This document shows positions 16,803-28,200 of a stretch of 64,000 bases of DNA, one piece after another. The stretch lies in NCBI RefSeq assembly GCF_000719265.1, contig NZ_JOFL01000007.1:1-64000 (forward strand), in the 5' to 3' direction. The notes under the pieces are model-generated. The model saw nothing but the letters and a program-made list of their open reading frames with translations. It ran no database searches and had not been told where the DNA came from. Positions within the stretch are counted from its first letter, which is position 1. Each line of letters starts with the position of its first letter. A program made the position numbers and the translations under genes. Source of the stretch: Streptomyces roseoverticillatus. Its GTDB lineage: Bacteria > Actinomycetota > Actinomycetes > Streptomycetales > Streptomycetaceae.

Positions 16803-18908
16803 CTATCGGCCTTCCTTCGCCACCGGCTTGCCGTCATGGGACCTTGCGGTGACCCCGCCGGTGAACACCGGGTCGGCCGGGGTGCTGCGCTTCGCCCTGG
16901 TCAGGGAGCGGGGCTGAGCGCTGCCGCCGTCCGCATCGGAGAGCCAGTACATCCGCTCCAGGCCGTCGGTGTCGACGTAGAACACGGCCCACTGCCCGTC
17001 GGCGAGCTGTACCACCACGGGGTCGGTCGCCGCCTGCTTCGAGGCCACGAGGCTCCACCTGCTGAAGTCGCCGTCCGGGCCCAGCTGACGGGCGTAGTGG
17101 ACATAACCCTTCTCGTCCCGCACAACCACCCCGAGCGACTTGTCCTGATTGACGGCGACCGCAGGTGAACCCGTCGTCTTCACGCCGGACAGTACGGTTC
17201 CGTCACCGAAGAATCCGTTGAGCGGGAGCTTGGTGTCCGCATCGGTACGAGTGGACTCCTTGGCCGACCAGATCTCGCCGTCCTTGGTACGGGCGAAGGC
17301 CATGACCTTGCCATCGGCCCCGCGCGCCGCGGCCGGCGTGCCGCCGAGGCCGCTCACGTCGGAGGCTCCCCAAACCCACCAGCCCTCGCGCTTGGCGTCC
17401 GCACGGTTCATCCCGAGGCGGCCCTGCTTGTCCAACCCGAGGATGAACGGGCGGTCGGCGTTGGCGTCCACCGAGGCGACCTGGCCCGTACCGGCGAAGG
17501 ACGACTTCTCGTACCCGGCAGGCATGGAAGAGTAGGCGTCCCGGGTACGCCACGGGATGAAGTTGTCGCTGTTCGGGCTCTGCTGGTTCAGGTACCACAT
17601 CTTGCCGTCGCGATCGAAGGCATGGACCCCGACGATGCCCTGGGTGTTCCTGGAAACGGTGGGCGCGCCGGTGAAGTCGCCGCCGAGGTCCGCCAAAGCG
17701 GACCAGACTCCACCCGCTTGACGCTTCGTCATCCAGACGTGGCCGTCCTTGCCGAGGACGAAGGCCATCGGGGTACCGTCCGCCTGCTCCATGACGACCG
17801 GCTGGTCGACGAAGTCACGCGCGCCGGGCACGGTGCTGTAGGCCACGGTGCCCAGGTCCCTGGGATCGCGCTGGACACCGTTTATCAGCCAGCCGCGCTC
17901 ATCGACGTAGAACTGCTGGATGAGCTTGTCGCTGCCCTGCCGGATCGCGGCGGGCATGTTGGGCCGCGGTGCGACGGGGGACTTCGGGGGCTGGGCCGGA
18001 GTCTTGCAGGCGTCCGTGGACATGGATATTCCATGGAACGTCTCGAAGTTCCAGCCGGCCTTACGGCCCTTGGTGTCGACCCAGGCACCGGCGCTGACGT
18101 CGTAGCGGAACCAGTAGAGCGAGCCGTCGGCGTACAGTCCGTAAAGGGTGCCTCCGCCCGCCGAGCGGATCTCCCGGAAATTCTCCCAGCCGCTCATCCA
18201 GGCCGGCGCCTTGAGCTCGAGCCACTGCTGGCGGTCGACGTCGTAGCGGTAGCGGTACATGTCCTTGCCCTGGCGGGCGAAGATCAGCCCGTCTCCGGCA
18301 GCGACGACGAGGTTGTACCCGCCCCAGTTGCCGGTGTCGATCACACGGCCGTTGCCGGGCACCGGGGCCCCGGTCTTCTCGTCGTAGCGGTATATCCGCA
18401 GAGTGCCGTCGTCGTGGACGGCGAAGATGTTGCCGCGTTCGTCGACGGTGACGCGGTTGCGGTGGGCGGCGCCGTTGAGGAAGTTGCCCCAGCCACTGTC
18501 GATCTTCTCACCACGGGGCTTGTCCCAGCTGCTGGTGGCCGGATCGTAGCGGTGGCGGTACAGGTCGCCCTCGGAGTTGATGCTGTAGATCCAGTTGCCG
18601 GGGCCGCCGAGGGTGATGCGGGGCGAGCCCCACCCGCCGTCGCCTATCCGCTTGCCGATCACAGGCCAGTTGAAGGACCCCTGCGCGGCGTCACCGTGGG
18701 TGAAGAGCTCCAGCTTCCCGTCGGTGGCCGCACCGTAGAGCTGGGCTTGGGGCCGACAGGTCACCTGGGAGACGGCGGCGGGCGTAGGCGGCACCGCGTC
18801 CGCCACGGCGGCGGGTGCGCACACCAGCCCCAGCGGCAGGGCCGTGACGGCTGCGAGGGTCAGTGCCGCCATGCGGGCGGCAGACGGGCGGGGGCGACTC
18901 AAAGACAT
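16803..18908 (-). CDS. Secreted tachylectin-like/beta-propeller protein
   Basis: A 701-residue secreted protein with an N-terminal signal peptide (about 1-36, ending PAAVADA). Residues 45-275 form a tachylectin-2-like beta-propeller, seen as repeats with GWGSPRITLGGPGNWIYSIN, GDLYRHRYDPATSSWD and NIFAVHDDGTLRIYRYDEKT. A Pro-rich linker follows, then a second propeller (about 290-690) with PLL-like blades (GRDGHVW-type: VLGKDGHVWMTKRQAGGVWS). Such proteins bind carbohydrates, often N-acetyl sugars. The ATG chosen starts the signal peptide; upstream in-frame codons are not coding-like. It is divergent from the RHS toxin gene. Confidence 0.8.
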   Translation of the reverse strand: MSLSRPRPSAARMAALTLAAVTALPLGLVCAPAAVADAVPPTPAAVSQVTCRPQAQLYGAATDGKLELFTHGDAAQGSFNWPVIGKRIGDGGWGSPRITLGGPGNWIYSINSEGDLYRHRYDPATSSWDKPRGEKIDSGWGNFLNGAAHRNRVTVDERGNIFAVHDDGTLRIYRYDEKTGAPVPGNGRVIDTGNWGGYNLVVAAGDGLIFARQGKDMYRYRYDVDRQQWLELKAPAWMSGWENFREIRSAGGGTLYGLYADGSLYWFRYDVSAGAWVDTKGRKAGWNFETFHGISMSTDACKTPAQPPKSPVAPRPNMPAAIRQGSDKLIQQFYVDERGWLINGVQRDPRDLGTVAYSTVPGARDFVDQPVVMEQADGTPMAFVLGKDGHVWMTKRQAGGVWSALADLGGDFTGAPTVSRNTQGIVGVHAFDRDGKMWYLNQQSPNSDNFIPWRTRDAYSSMPAGYEKSSFAGTGQVASVDANADRPFILGLDKQGRLGMNRADAKREGWWVWGASDVSGLGGTPAAARGADGKVMAFARTKDGEIWSAKESTRTDADTKLPLNGFFGDGTVLSGVKTTGSPAVAVNQDKSLGVVVRDEKGYVHYARQLGPDGDFSRWSLVASKQAATDPVVVQLADGQWAVFYVDTDGLERMYWLSDADGGSAQPRSLTRAKRSTPADPVFTGGVTARSHDGKPVAKEGR

Positions 18909-19256
18909 CGAGGGGCACTTTCTGACGGGGCGACAAGGCCCGGCCGGGGCCGAGGTCCCGGCCGGAGGACGGCGGGGCGGGATGCATGTAATCACACCCC
19001 ATGTACCTACCTTTGGGATAGTTACGCTCGATGAGCGTTGATGGCGGCAAATCGCCCATAAGCCCTGTTCCCGATTTCGGAGTGTAGTCACTACCGTTCC
19101 AACTGCCCCAACCTCTTGCATATCTGATCTTTACTCAGATAAAACATCGTCTCAATGCCCGCCATCTATTGGTTGTGGCGGTCTGTGGCGACCTATGCCC
19201 ATATGGCGACGCATGTCCATATGCAGGCTCGCCACCTCCAGGTCTATGGGTGGGGT
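18909..19256. promoter_or_regulatory. Divergent promoter region between lectin and RHS genes
   Basis: This 348-base gap has two palindromes: ACGCTC-GAT-GAGCGT (19024-19038), and CATATGG (19200-19206) repeated inverted as CCATATG (19217-19223). The second lies 34-57 bases before the RHS start proposed here. The stretch 19,080-19,160 is AT-rich (several TTTACTC/ATAAAA-like words) and likely holds promoters. No gene seen. Confidence 0.5.
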
Positions 19257-22200
19257 GTGTTCTCCGTGTTCCTTGGCAGCCGGCGCTCCGGGTCCTCCGG
19301 CGCGCGACGCCGCCGCGGCGCCTTCAGGCACCGCGGCTTCTTCGCCACCAGACCGGGGGTGAGCAGAACCGTCGCGGCGACGGCCGCAATGCTGGTGTTC
19401 GCCGCCACGGCCCCCTCGGAGGCCGTGGCCAAGCCGGAGTCCGGGCCCTCGCTGCCGGGCGTCAAGGGCCACACCAAGCGGCCCGACGGGCAACGCTGGG
19501 GCAGTGCGGCGGATCTCGACCACCTCGACGGCACGTCCACCCCGGTCAAGTCCCGCGGCCCGCAGACCCTGCACGGCAAGTACGCCGCGGAGCACCCGAA
19601 GGCCTCCGAGGTCACCGCCCGGAACGAGGCCAAGGTCGAGACCGCCCCAGGCAAGGAGGTCAGGGGCTACGACCCGAAGAGCAGCAACGAGATCACCGAC
19701 AAGCGGTCGGAGTTCGAGCGCACCTTCAGCAACCGAGACGGCTCGCAGACGACCCAGTTCTCCAAGGAGCGGCTGAACTACCGGGCCTCCGACGGCAGCT
19801 GGAAGCCCATCGACGCAACGCTCGTCCGCGCGGGCGACGGCAACGCGAGCGGTTGGCGCAATACCGCCGACAGCCTCGACATCCGGCTGGCGGCACAGGC
19901 AGATGCCAAGGACCTGGCCCGGCTCGTCGTGGACGGCGACCACGAGGTCTCCTTCGGCCTCGACGGAGCGCACCGCTCCGCCGGCCGGACCGACGACAAG
20001 AACAAGTCCTCGGTCACCTACCCCGACGTCCTCAAGGACGCCGACCTGGAGCTGATATCCAGGCCGGGCGGCCTCAAGGAAGTCATGGTCCTGCGCTCCA
20101 AGGACGCGCCGCGCAGCTGGCTCTTCCCGCTGCGCACCAAGGGCCTGACGGCCTCACTGGACAACGGCGACGTCGTCCTCAAGGACGCCGAGGGCAAGCA
20201 GCGCGTGCGCATCCCGCACGGCTACATGGAGGACTCCAAGGTCCACCCGGAGTCCGGCGACGGCGCGATATCGACCAAGGTCGGCTACCGGCTCGTCGAG
20301 CACGACGGCGGGCAGGCCCTGCGCGTGGACCTCGACGGCGGCTGGCTCTCCGCACCGGAGCGCGTGTTCCCCGTACGGGTCGACCCTCCCATGGTCGAAC
20401 CCGTCGGCGCCTCGTCGAGCATGTACGTCGAGAAGTCCGGCAGCAACAACTGGAGCTCGGGCTCCGAGGACACCCTCAAGTTGGGCGCCGTCAGCGACGG
20501 CGGAACCAGCCGGGCCGCGAGCTACCTCGCCTTCCCGAACGTGGCCTCCAAGCTGCGCAACCACAAGATCTTCGGTGCCTCGCTCAACGTCCTCAACTAC
20601 TGGTCGGCGTCCTGCCGCCCGCGTGAGGTGAGCGTCCACCCGGTCACCGAGGCGTGGACGGCGGGCAAGGGCCACACCTACCCCGGCCCCTCCTTCGGAT
20701 CGAAGATCGCCGGCTCCTCCTTCGCCCACGGCTTCATCGGCGAGGGCCAGTCCAGCTCGGCCTGCCCCGCAGCCTGGGAGGCCATGGATCTGGGCACCAA
20801 GGGGCGCAACCTGGTCGAAGAGTGGGCCAACGGCACCCGCCCCAACTACGGCCTGACCCTGCGCGGCTCGGAGTCCGACACGGCGAGCTGGAAGAAGTTC
20901 TCCAGCACCAACAGCGCCAACCCGCCGTCCCTCTACGTCACGCACTCGCCGTACGACGCCAAGTACTCCGTTGAGCGCGCGAATCCGGAGCCGCCGGTCA
21001 GCCGGAGCCAGGACGGCAAGGTCAAGATCAAGGTGACCAACCTGGGCGCCGAGACCTGGACCCCCAGCACCTATGAGCTGGGCTACCGCGCCTACAAGGG
21101 CGGCAAGCTGGTCAAGGAGGTGTCCGCGGCCCAGCTCCCCAAGGACGTGCCCCGCGGCGCCGGCGTCACCCTCGACGCGACGATCCAGAAGGGCGACCCG
21201 GGCGAGTACCTCATCGACTTCTCGATGATCCGCAAGGGTCTGGGCTTCTTCACCGACTACAACATCGCGCCGGTCCGCATCGGCCTCAACGTACTGGCCA
21301 TCCCGCCGGTCGTCGACGCCTTCCACCCGGCCAACGGCTACCAGTCCCAGACGCTCACGCCGGAGCTGTGGGCCAACGCCCGGGACATGGACAAGACCGG
21401 GCAGACGCTGCAGTACCGCTACGAGGTCTGTGAAGCCGGCAAGGACGGCAAGCCGAAGGACTGCTTCTTCTCCGACTGGTCCCCCGACCGCAGCTGGGTC
21501 GTCCCGGCCGGCAAGCTGCGCTGGTCCAAGACCTACCTGTGGCGCCCGTGGAGCAGGGACAACGCGGCCGTCAGCCCCGAGCTGCCCTACGCCACGCTGC
21601 TGACCGCGGTTCCGCAGCCGGTCATCACCTCGCACCTGGCGGGTTCGCCCTACGGCTCCTCGGACAAGCCCTTCGACCCGCAGATCGGCAACTTCGCCAG
21701 CTCGGCGGTCGACGCGTCGGTGGCCACCATCGGCCCGGACCTCACCGTGACCCGCACCTACAACAGCCTCGACCCGGCCACCAATCACGTCTTCGGCACC
21801 GGCTGGGCCTCGCGCCTCGACATGAAGGTGACGCCGGACGACGACGGGACCGGCAATGTCGTCGTGACCTACCCCGACGGCCAGCAGGTCCGGTTCGGCC
21901 GCAACCCCGACGGCTCCTTCGCCGCCCCCATGGGCCGCGACGCCGTCTTCACCACCGTCAAGGACGGTGGCTGGCAGCTCGCCGACAAGAACGGCGTCCG
22001 CTACGCCTTCCGTGCCGACGGAATGCTCGGCACGATCACCGACGCGAGCGGCCTGGCCCAGACCTTCACCTACACGGACGGCAAGCTCGTCCAGCTCCGT
22101 AACGAGGCCAGCAAGCGAAGCTTGTTCTTCCAGTGGACGGGCGACCACATCACCGCGGTCGGCACCGACCCGCTCCGCATCAGCCCGCTGACCTGGACGT

Positions 22201-25200
22201 ACGAGTACGACGGAGACAAGCTGACCAAGGTCTGCTCCCCCGAGAAGACCTGCACCCGCTACGAATACGCCAAGGGCTCGCACTACCGCAGCGTGGCCCT
22301 GGACTCCGGCCCCTACGCCTACTGGCGCTTCGGTGAGGACGGCGGCGACGACGCTGTCAGCCAGGTCACCGTCAACCAGGGCAAGGACCGAGCCCAGTAT
22401 GTCGACGTCACCCACGACGCCACCGGCCCGCTGAGCGGCACCTCGGACAGTGCGGCCGGTTTCAACGGCACCTCCTCTCGCGTCGACCTGCCCGAGAACC
22501 TGCTGAACCTGCAGCGCAGCCTCGCGGTCAGCATGTGGTTCCGCACTTCCGGCAGCGGCGTGCTGCTGAACTACCGCTCCGACAAGCACAACGACAGCAG
22601 CGACGGCACCAGCGCGCCCGTGCTGTACATCGGCGCGGACGGCAAGCTCCGCGGGCAGTTCCGCATCGGCCGCATCTCCCCGATCACCACGGGAACCGCC
22701 GTCAACGACGGCCAGTGGCACCAGGTAGTGCTGTCCTCGGACGGCGCCCGGCAGACCCTGTTCCTGGACGGCAAGCGCCACGGCACCCTGGACGCACCGG
22801 TCAACCACGGCAACCAGCGGTTCGCCGAGATCGGCTCCGGCTACGCCTACGACTGGCCCTCCCCGCCCGCCAAGGGCGCGGTCTACTTCAAGGGCGACAT
22901 CGACGAGGTCGCCGTCTATCACAAGCCGATCGGCACCGCCGCCGCGCAGTCCCTCTACACGGCGCGTGAGCAGGCCGACCAGCTCACCAAGGTGACGACG
23001 CCCGGCGGCCGCACAGCCGTGGAGGTCTCGTACGACACCTCCGTCGACCGCGTCGACAAGCTGACCGACAACAACGGCGGCCAGTGGCAGCTGGGCGTCC
23101 CCGTCACGGGTCTGTACGGCAAGGAGCTCATCCGCACCATCCAGGTGACCGACCCCAGGAACCGCCGGCACTTCTACGACTACGACCCGCTGGCCGGGCG
23201 CGTCATCCGCTATGTCTCGCCGCTGCGCGACAAGCCGGTGGAGCCCCAGAAGCCCAGACCCACAACCTCCCCGACCCCCGGCACCGAGGGCGGGATATTC
23301 GAGGGCGGTGTCGTCGGCGACGGCAACCCCCCGCTGGACTATCCCGACCCCGAGTTCGTCGGCGGCGCCGTCAACGCCATGGGCGTGCGCAGCTTCGGCT
23401 ACGACGAAAAGGGCTTCCAGAACCGGGTCATGGACGAGAACGGTCATGCGATCGACATGACCTACGACGACCAGGGCAACGTGGCGACGCGCAAGACCTG
23501 CCGCGACCTCGGTGACTGCCAGACCACCTACTACACGTACTACTTCGACGAGAAGAACCCGGTCGACCCGCGCAACGGCAAGCTCACCGAGTCCCGCGAC
23601 GCCCGTTCGGCGAGCGCGGCGGACAACACCTACCGGACGGCGTACTCCTACGACGCCCGCGGCGAGCTGACCGAGCAGACCGCGCCGGACGGCCGCAAGG
23701 CCACCCGTACCTTCACCACCGGGTCGGAGCCCGCCTTCAACAACGAGGGCACCGCACCTGCCGGCCTGCTGGCGTCCATGACCGACGCCAAGGGCAAGAC
23801 GACCAAGTACACCTACTTCGCCAACGGTGATCTCGCCGAGACCACCGACCCGGCGGGCCTCATCACCCGGTACACCTACGACCGCCTGGGCCGCAAGCTC
23901 ACCGAGACCGACATCAGCGACTCCCAGCCCAAGGGCGTGACCGTCGGCTACACCTACGACGGATTGGGCCGGACGGTCACCACGACCAAGCCCGGGGTCA
24001 AGAACCAGGTCACCGGCGTCATGCACACGGCGCTGACCACCATCGAGTTCGACCCGGACGGCCTGGTGCTGCGCTCCGAGGTCGCCGACACCACGGGCGG
24101 CGATCCCACCCGCGAGACCCGCACCGAGTACGACGACTCCGGCCGCCCGGTACGGGTGACGGACGCCGAAGGCGCCGAGACCAGCTTCGGCTACGACGCC
24201 CTGGGCAACCGCGCCTGGCAGGTCGACCCGAGCGGCACCCGGACCGAGTACACCTACACCCCGCGCAACAAGGTGGCCGAGGTGCGGGTGCGCGACTGGC
24301 ACGGCGACCCGGAGGAGGCGCCCAAGGACAGTGACGAGAAGGTCCTGGTGACCGACTCCTACGCCTACGACATGGCCGGCCGCCTGACCCGGCACGCCGA
24401 CGCCATGGGCCGCATCCGCGCGTTCAGCTACTACGACGACGGTCTCAGCAAGTCCGTGCGCGCCCTGGGCGTGCGCCAGCCGGACGGGTCCACCCGCGAC
24501 ATCGAGCTCGAACGGAACGTCTACGACGCCCTCGGCAACCTGACGCGCAAGACCACCGGCAACGGCACCACCGTCACCGCCTACGCCTACGACGTCTCGG
24601 GCCGCACCCAGACCATCACCACGGACCCGGGCCGGCTCGACCGCAAGGTCAGCTACACGTACGACGACGCCGACAACGTGACACGCGTCGTACACACCGG
24701 CAAGAGCTCCAACATCGGGTTCTCCAGCAGCAGCTCCGAGGTCGTCGACTACACCTATGACGCCGCCGGCCGGGAGCTCAGCGAGACCACACTCAACGGC
24801 AAGGAGCGGCTGACCACGACCTTCAAGCGCGACCAGCGCGGTCTGTTGCTCGCGGAGACCGAGCCCCGGGGCAACGCCGAGGGTGCGGGCGCGGAGGCGT
24901 TCACCACCACCTACACCTATGACGAGCTCGGCCGTCAGGTGACCGTCACCGAACCGGCCGCCGACGTGGAGAACGGCGGCGACACCCAGGCGGTCAAGAT
25001 CCGTCCGGCCACCACCACCGGCTACAACGCCTTCGACGAGGCGACCCAGAGCAAGGACCCGCAGGGCCGGGTCTCCTCCGTCGTCTTCGACAAGTCCGGC
25101 CGCCCGACGGTCAGCACCTCTCCGTCCTACACCCCGCCCGGGGCGTCCGAGCCGATCACGCCGGTGAGCCGCAACGAGTACGACGCGGCGGGCCGGATCA

Positions 25201-28200
25201 CCGCGACCACGGACGGGCTCGGCAACACCCAGCGCTTCCGCTACGACCAGCTCGGCCGGATGGTCCAGCGTGAGGAGCCGCGCGCTTCGAAGCTGCTCGG
25301 CCTGGTGACGGAGCCGGGCAAAAACGTTCCGGCAGGTGCCGGTGCCGTGTGGTCGTACACCTACTCCCGCACGGGCGAGACGCTGTCGGTGACGGACCCG
25401 ACCGGAGCCCGGACCGAGAGCACCTACGACGACCTCGGCCGGAAGCGCACAGCGACGGCGGTGGAGCGCAAGTCGGACCAGACCCGCTACTTCTCCACCA
25501 CCTTCACCTACGACGACGCCGACCGGCTCGTGGCACAGGCCGCGCCCAGCGGCGACACCACGCGCTTCACCTACGACGCGCTCGGCCAGCTCACGGGCAC
25601 CGAGGACGCCGCCGGCGTGAAGACGCAGACCGGCTATGACATGGCCGGCCGCGTCATCCGCAACAGCGACGCCCTGGGCCGCACCGTGCGGCAGGACTAC
25701 GACCAGGCCGGCCGGATGACCGGTCAGCTCTGGCTGGACAAGGACGATCGCCCGCTGCGCGACCGCAGCTTCCGCTACGACCAGGCGGGCAACCTCTCGA
25801 CGTCCACCGACGCCAAGGGCAAGAGCACCCGGTTCACCTTCGACCCGCAGAACCAGTTGGTGAAGCAGGTCGAGCCGGTGAGCACGGACAAGACCATCAC
25901 GACCAGCTTCGGCTACGACGCCAACGGCAACCGCACCCGTTTCACCGACGGTCGCGGCAACACCACCCGCTACACCTTCAACACGCTCGGCCTGCCCGAA
26001 TCGGTGATCGAGCCGGAGACCAAGGACCACCCGGCCCCGGCCGACCGCACCTGGACCACCTCCTACGACGCCGAGGGCAACCCGGTCCGGCTCTCCGAGC
26101 CCGGCAAGGTGGAGCGTCAGCGCACGTTCGACCCCAGCGGTCTGCTGCTGCAGGAGACCGGCTCCGGGGCCGAGGCCTCTACCCCCTCCCGCGTCTACGA
26201 GTACGACGCGGCAGGCCGGATGACCTCCGCCGGCGCCCCCAAGGGGACGAACGTCTTCGAATACAACGACCGTGGCCTGCTGACCTCCGCGAAGGGCGGC
26301 TCCGGCGACGCCACGTTCGGCTACGACGAGAACGGCCGTCTGCTCACCCGGGTCGACGCGGCCGGTACGGCGGTGTTCGGTTACGAGAACGGCCGGCTGA
26401 AGTCCGTCAAGGACGCACAGTCGCAGCGGCTCTTCACCTACCGGTACGACAAGTCCGGGGCGTTGGAAGGCGTCGACTCTCCCGGCCTGAACCGCACCTT
26501 CGGCTATGACTCGCTGGGACGCCAGGTCTCCGACGTCACCAAGTCCACTGGGGGGACGACACTCACCTCGTTCGAGTACACCTTCGACGACAACGACCGC
26601 GTGGTCTCGAAGAAGACCACCGGCACGGCCGACGCCGGTGAGCAGAAGTACGCCTACGACGACGCCGGCCGCCTGACCTCCTGGACCGACAAGGACGGCA
26701 AGACCACGGGCTACGCGTGGGACGACGCCGGAAACCGCATCCAGGCGGGCGAGCGGAAGGCGACGTACGACGCGCGCAACCGGATGCTGACCAACGGCGA
26801 GGCCACGTACGCCTACACCCCACGCGGCACCCGGAAGTCCTCCACGACGTCCGGACTGGCCGAGGAGAGCCGCTTCGACGCCTTCGGCCAGCTGGCCAAG
26901 CAGGGCGAGATCTCCTACCAGTACGACGCCCTCGGCCGCCTGGTCGACCGGGACGGCACCCAGCACACCTACGACGGTCTCGACGACGAGGTCGTCACCG
27001 ACGGCCGCGGCGTCTACAGCCGCGGACTCAACGGCGAGCTGGTCTCCATCACCCAGGACGGAGCCACGCGGCTGGCGATGAGCGACCGTCACGGCGACGT
27101 CGTCGGCACGCTGGACGCCAAGGACACCGACCCGAAGAAGCTCACGTCGTCGACGGGCTACGACCCCTTCGGCCGTACCACGGCCACCCAGGGCGACAAG
27201 GTCTCCATCGGCTACCAGGGCGACTGGACCGACCCGTCCACCCAGCAGGTCTCCATGGCCGCCCGCTGGTACGACGCCGACGGCGGCTCCTTCACCTCCC
27301 GCGACAGCTACAACCTCGACCCGACCCCCGCGTCCATCCGCGCCAACGGCTACACCTACGGCGACGGCGACCCGGTGGACAACACGGACCCGACGGGGCA
27401 CTGGAGCATCCGGGGTGCCCTGAAGAAGGTCGGGCGGACGGTCGCGTCCGCCGGCCGCGCCGTCGCGCAGACGGCCACGCAGATCTACCACTACGCGGAG
27501 CAGAAAGCCTCGCAGATCTACCACTACGCGGAACGGCAGGTCTCGCGGCTCTACCACTACGTGGAGCGAACGATCTCCTCCGGCGTCAACTGGATGCGGC
27601 AGAAGATCTCCTCCGGCGCCCGATGGCTGGGCAACAAGATCTCGTCCGGAGCGCGGTACATACGCAACCAAGGCGCACGGATCTACAAATCCGCGGCCCA
27701 GATCTACCGCGAGAGCAAGCGCTACATCAGCGACACGGCACGGGCGGCGAAGAAATACGCCGCCACCCACAACCCCATACCGGTCCTGGCCAAGGCACTT
27801 CGCCCCGTCTACGCGGGCATGAAGATGGTCGTCGCGGCAGCGGCCCACGCACCGGCACTGATCGTCCAGGAGACCAAGCAGGTCGTCCAGGACGTGGCCA
27901 AGGTCGCGACCGAGGTCACGAAGATCGTCGCCGACGTGAGCGCCAAGATGGTCTCGGCCGTCGACACCGCGATCACCGCGGTCTCGGAGTTCGCCCAGAC
28001 GGCTGCGCCATACCTGAAGGCGGCGCTGGACTTCGCGGCCGAGGTCACGGGCGTCAACGACGCGATCGCATGCGCCACGAAGGGCGACGTCGAGGCGTGC
28101 CTGTGGACCATCGCGACGGTCGGCAGCATGTTCGTGCCGGGCGCCACGGCGGGGGTCCGCGGTGCCAAGGCGGCGCGGGCCGGCATGAAGATGGAGCACG

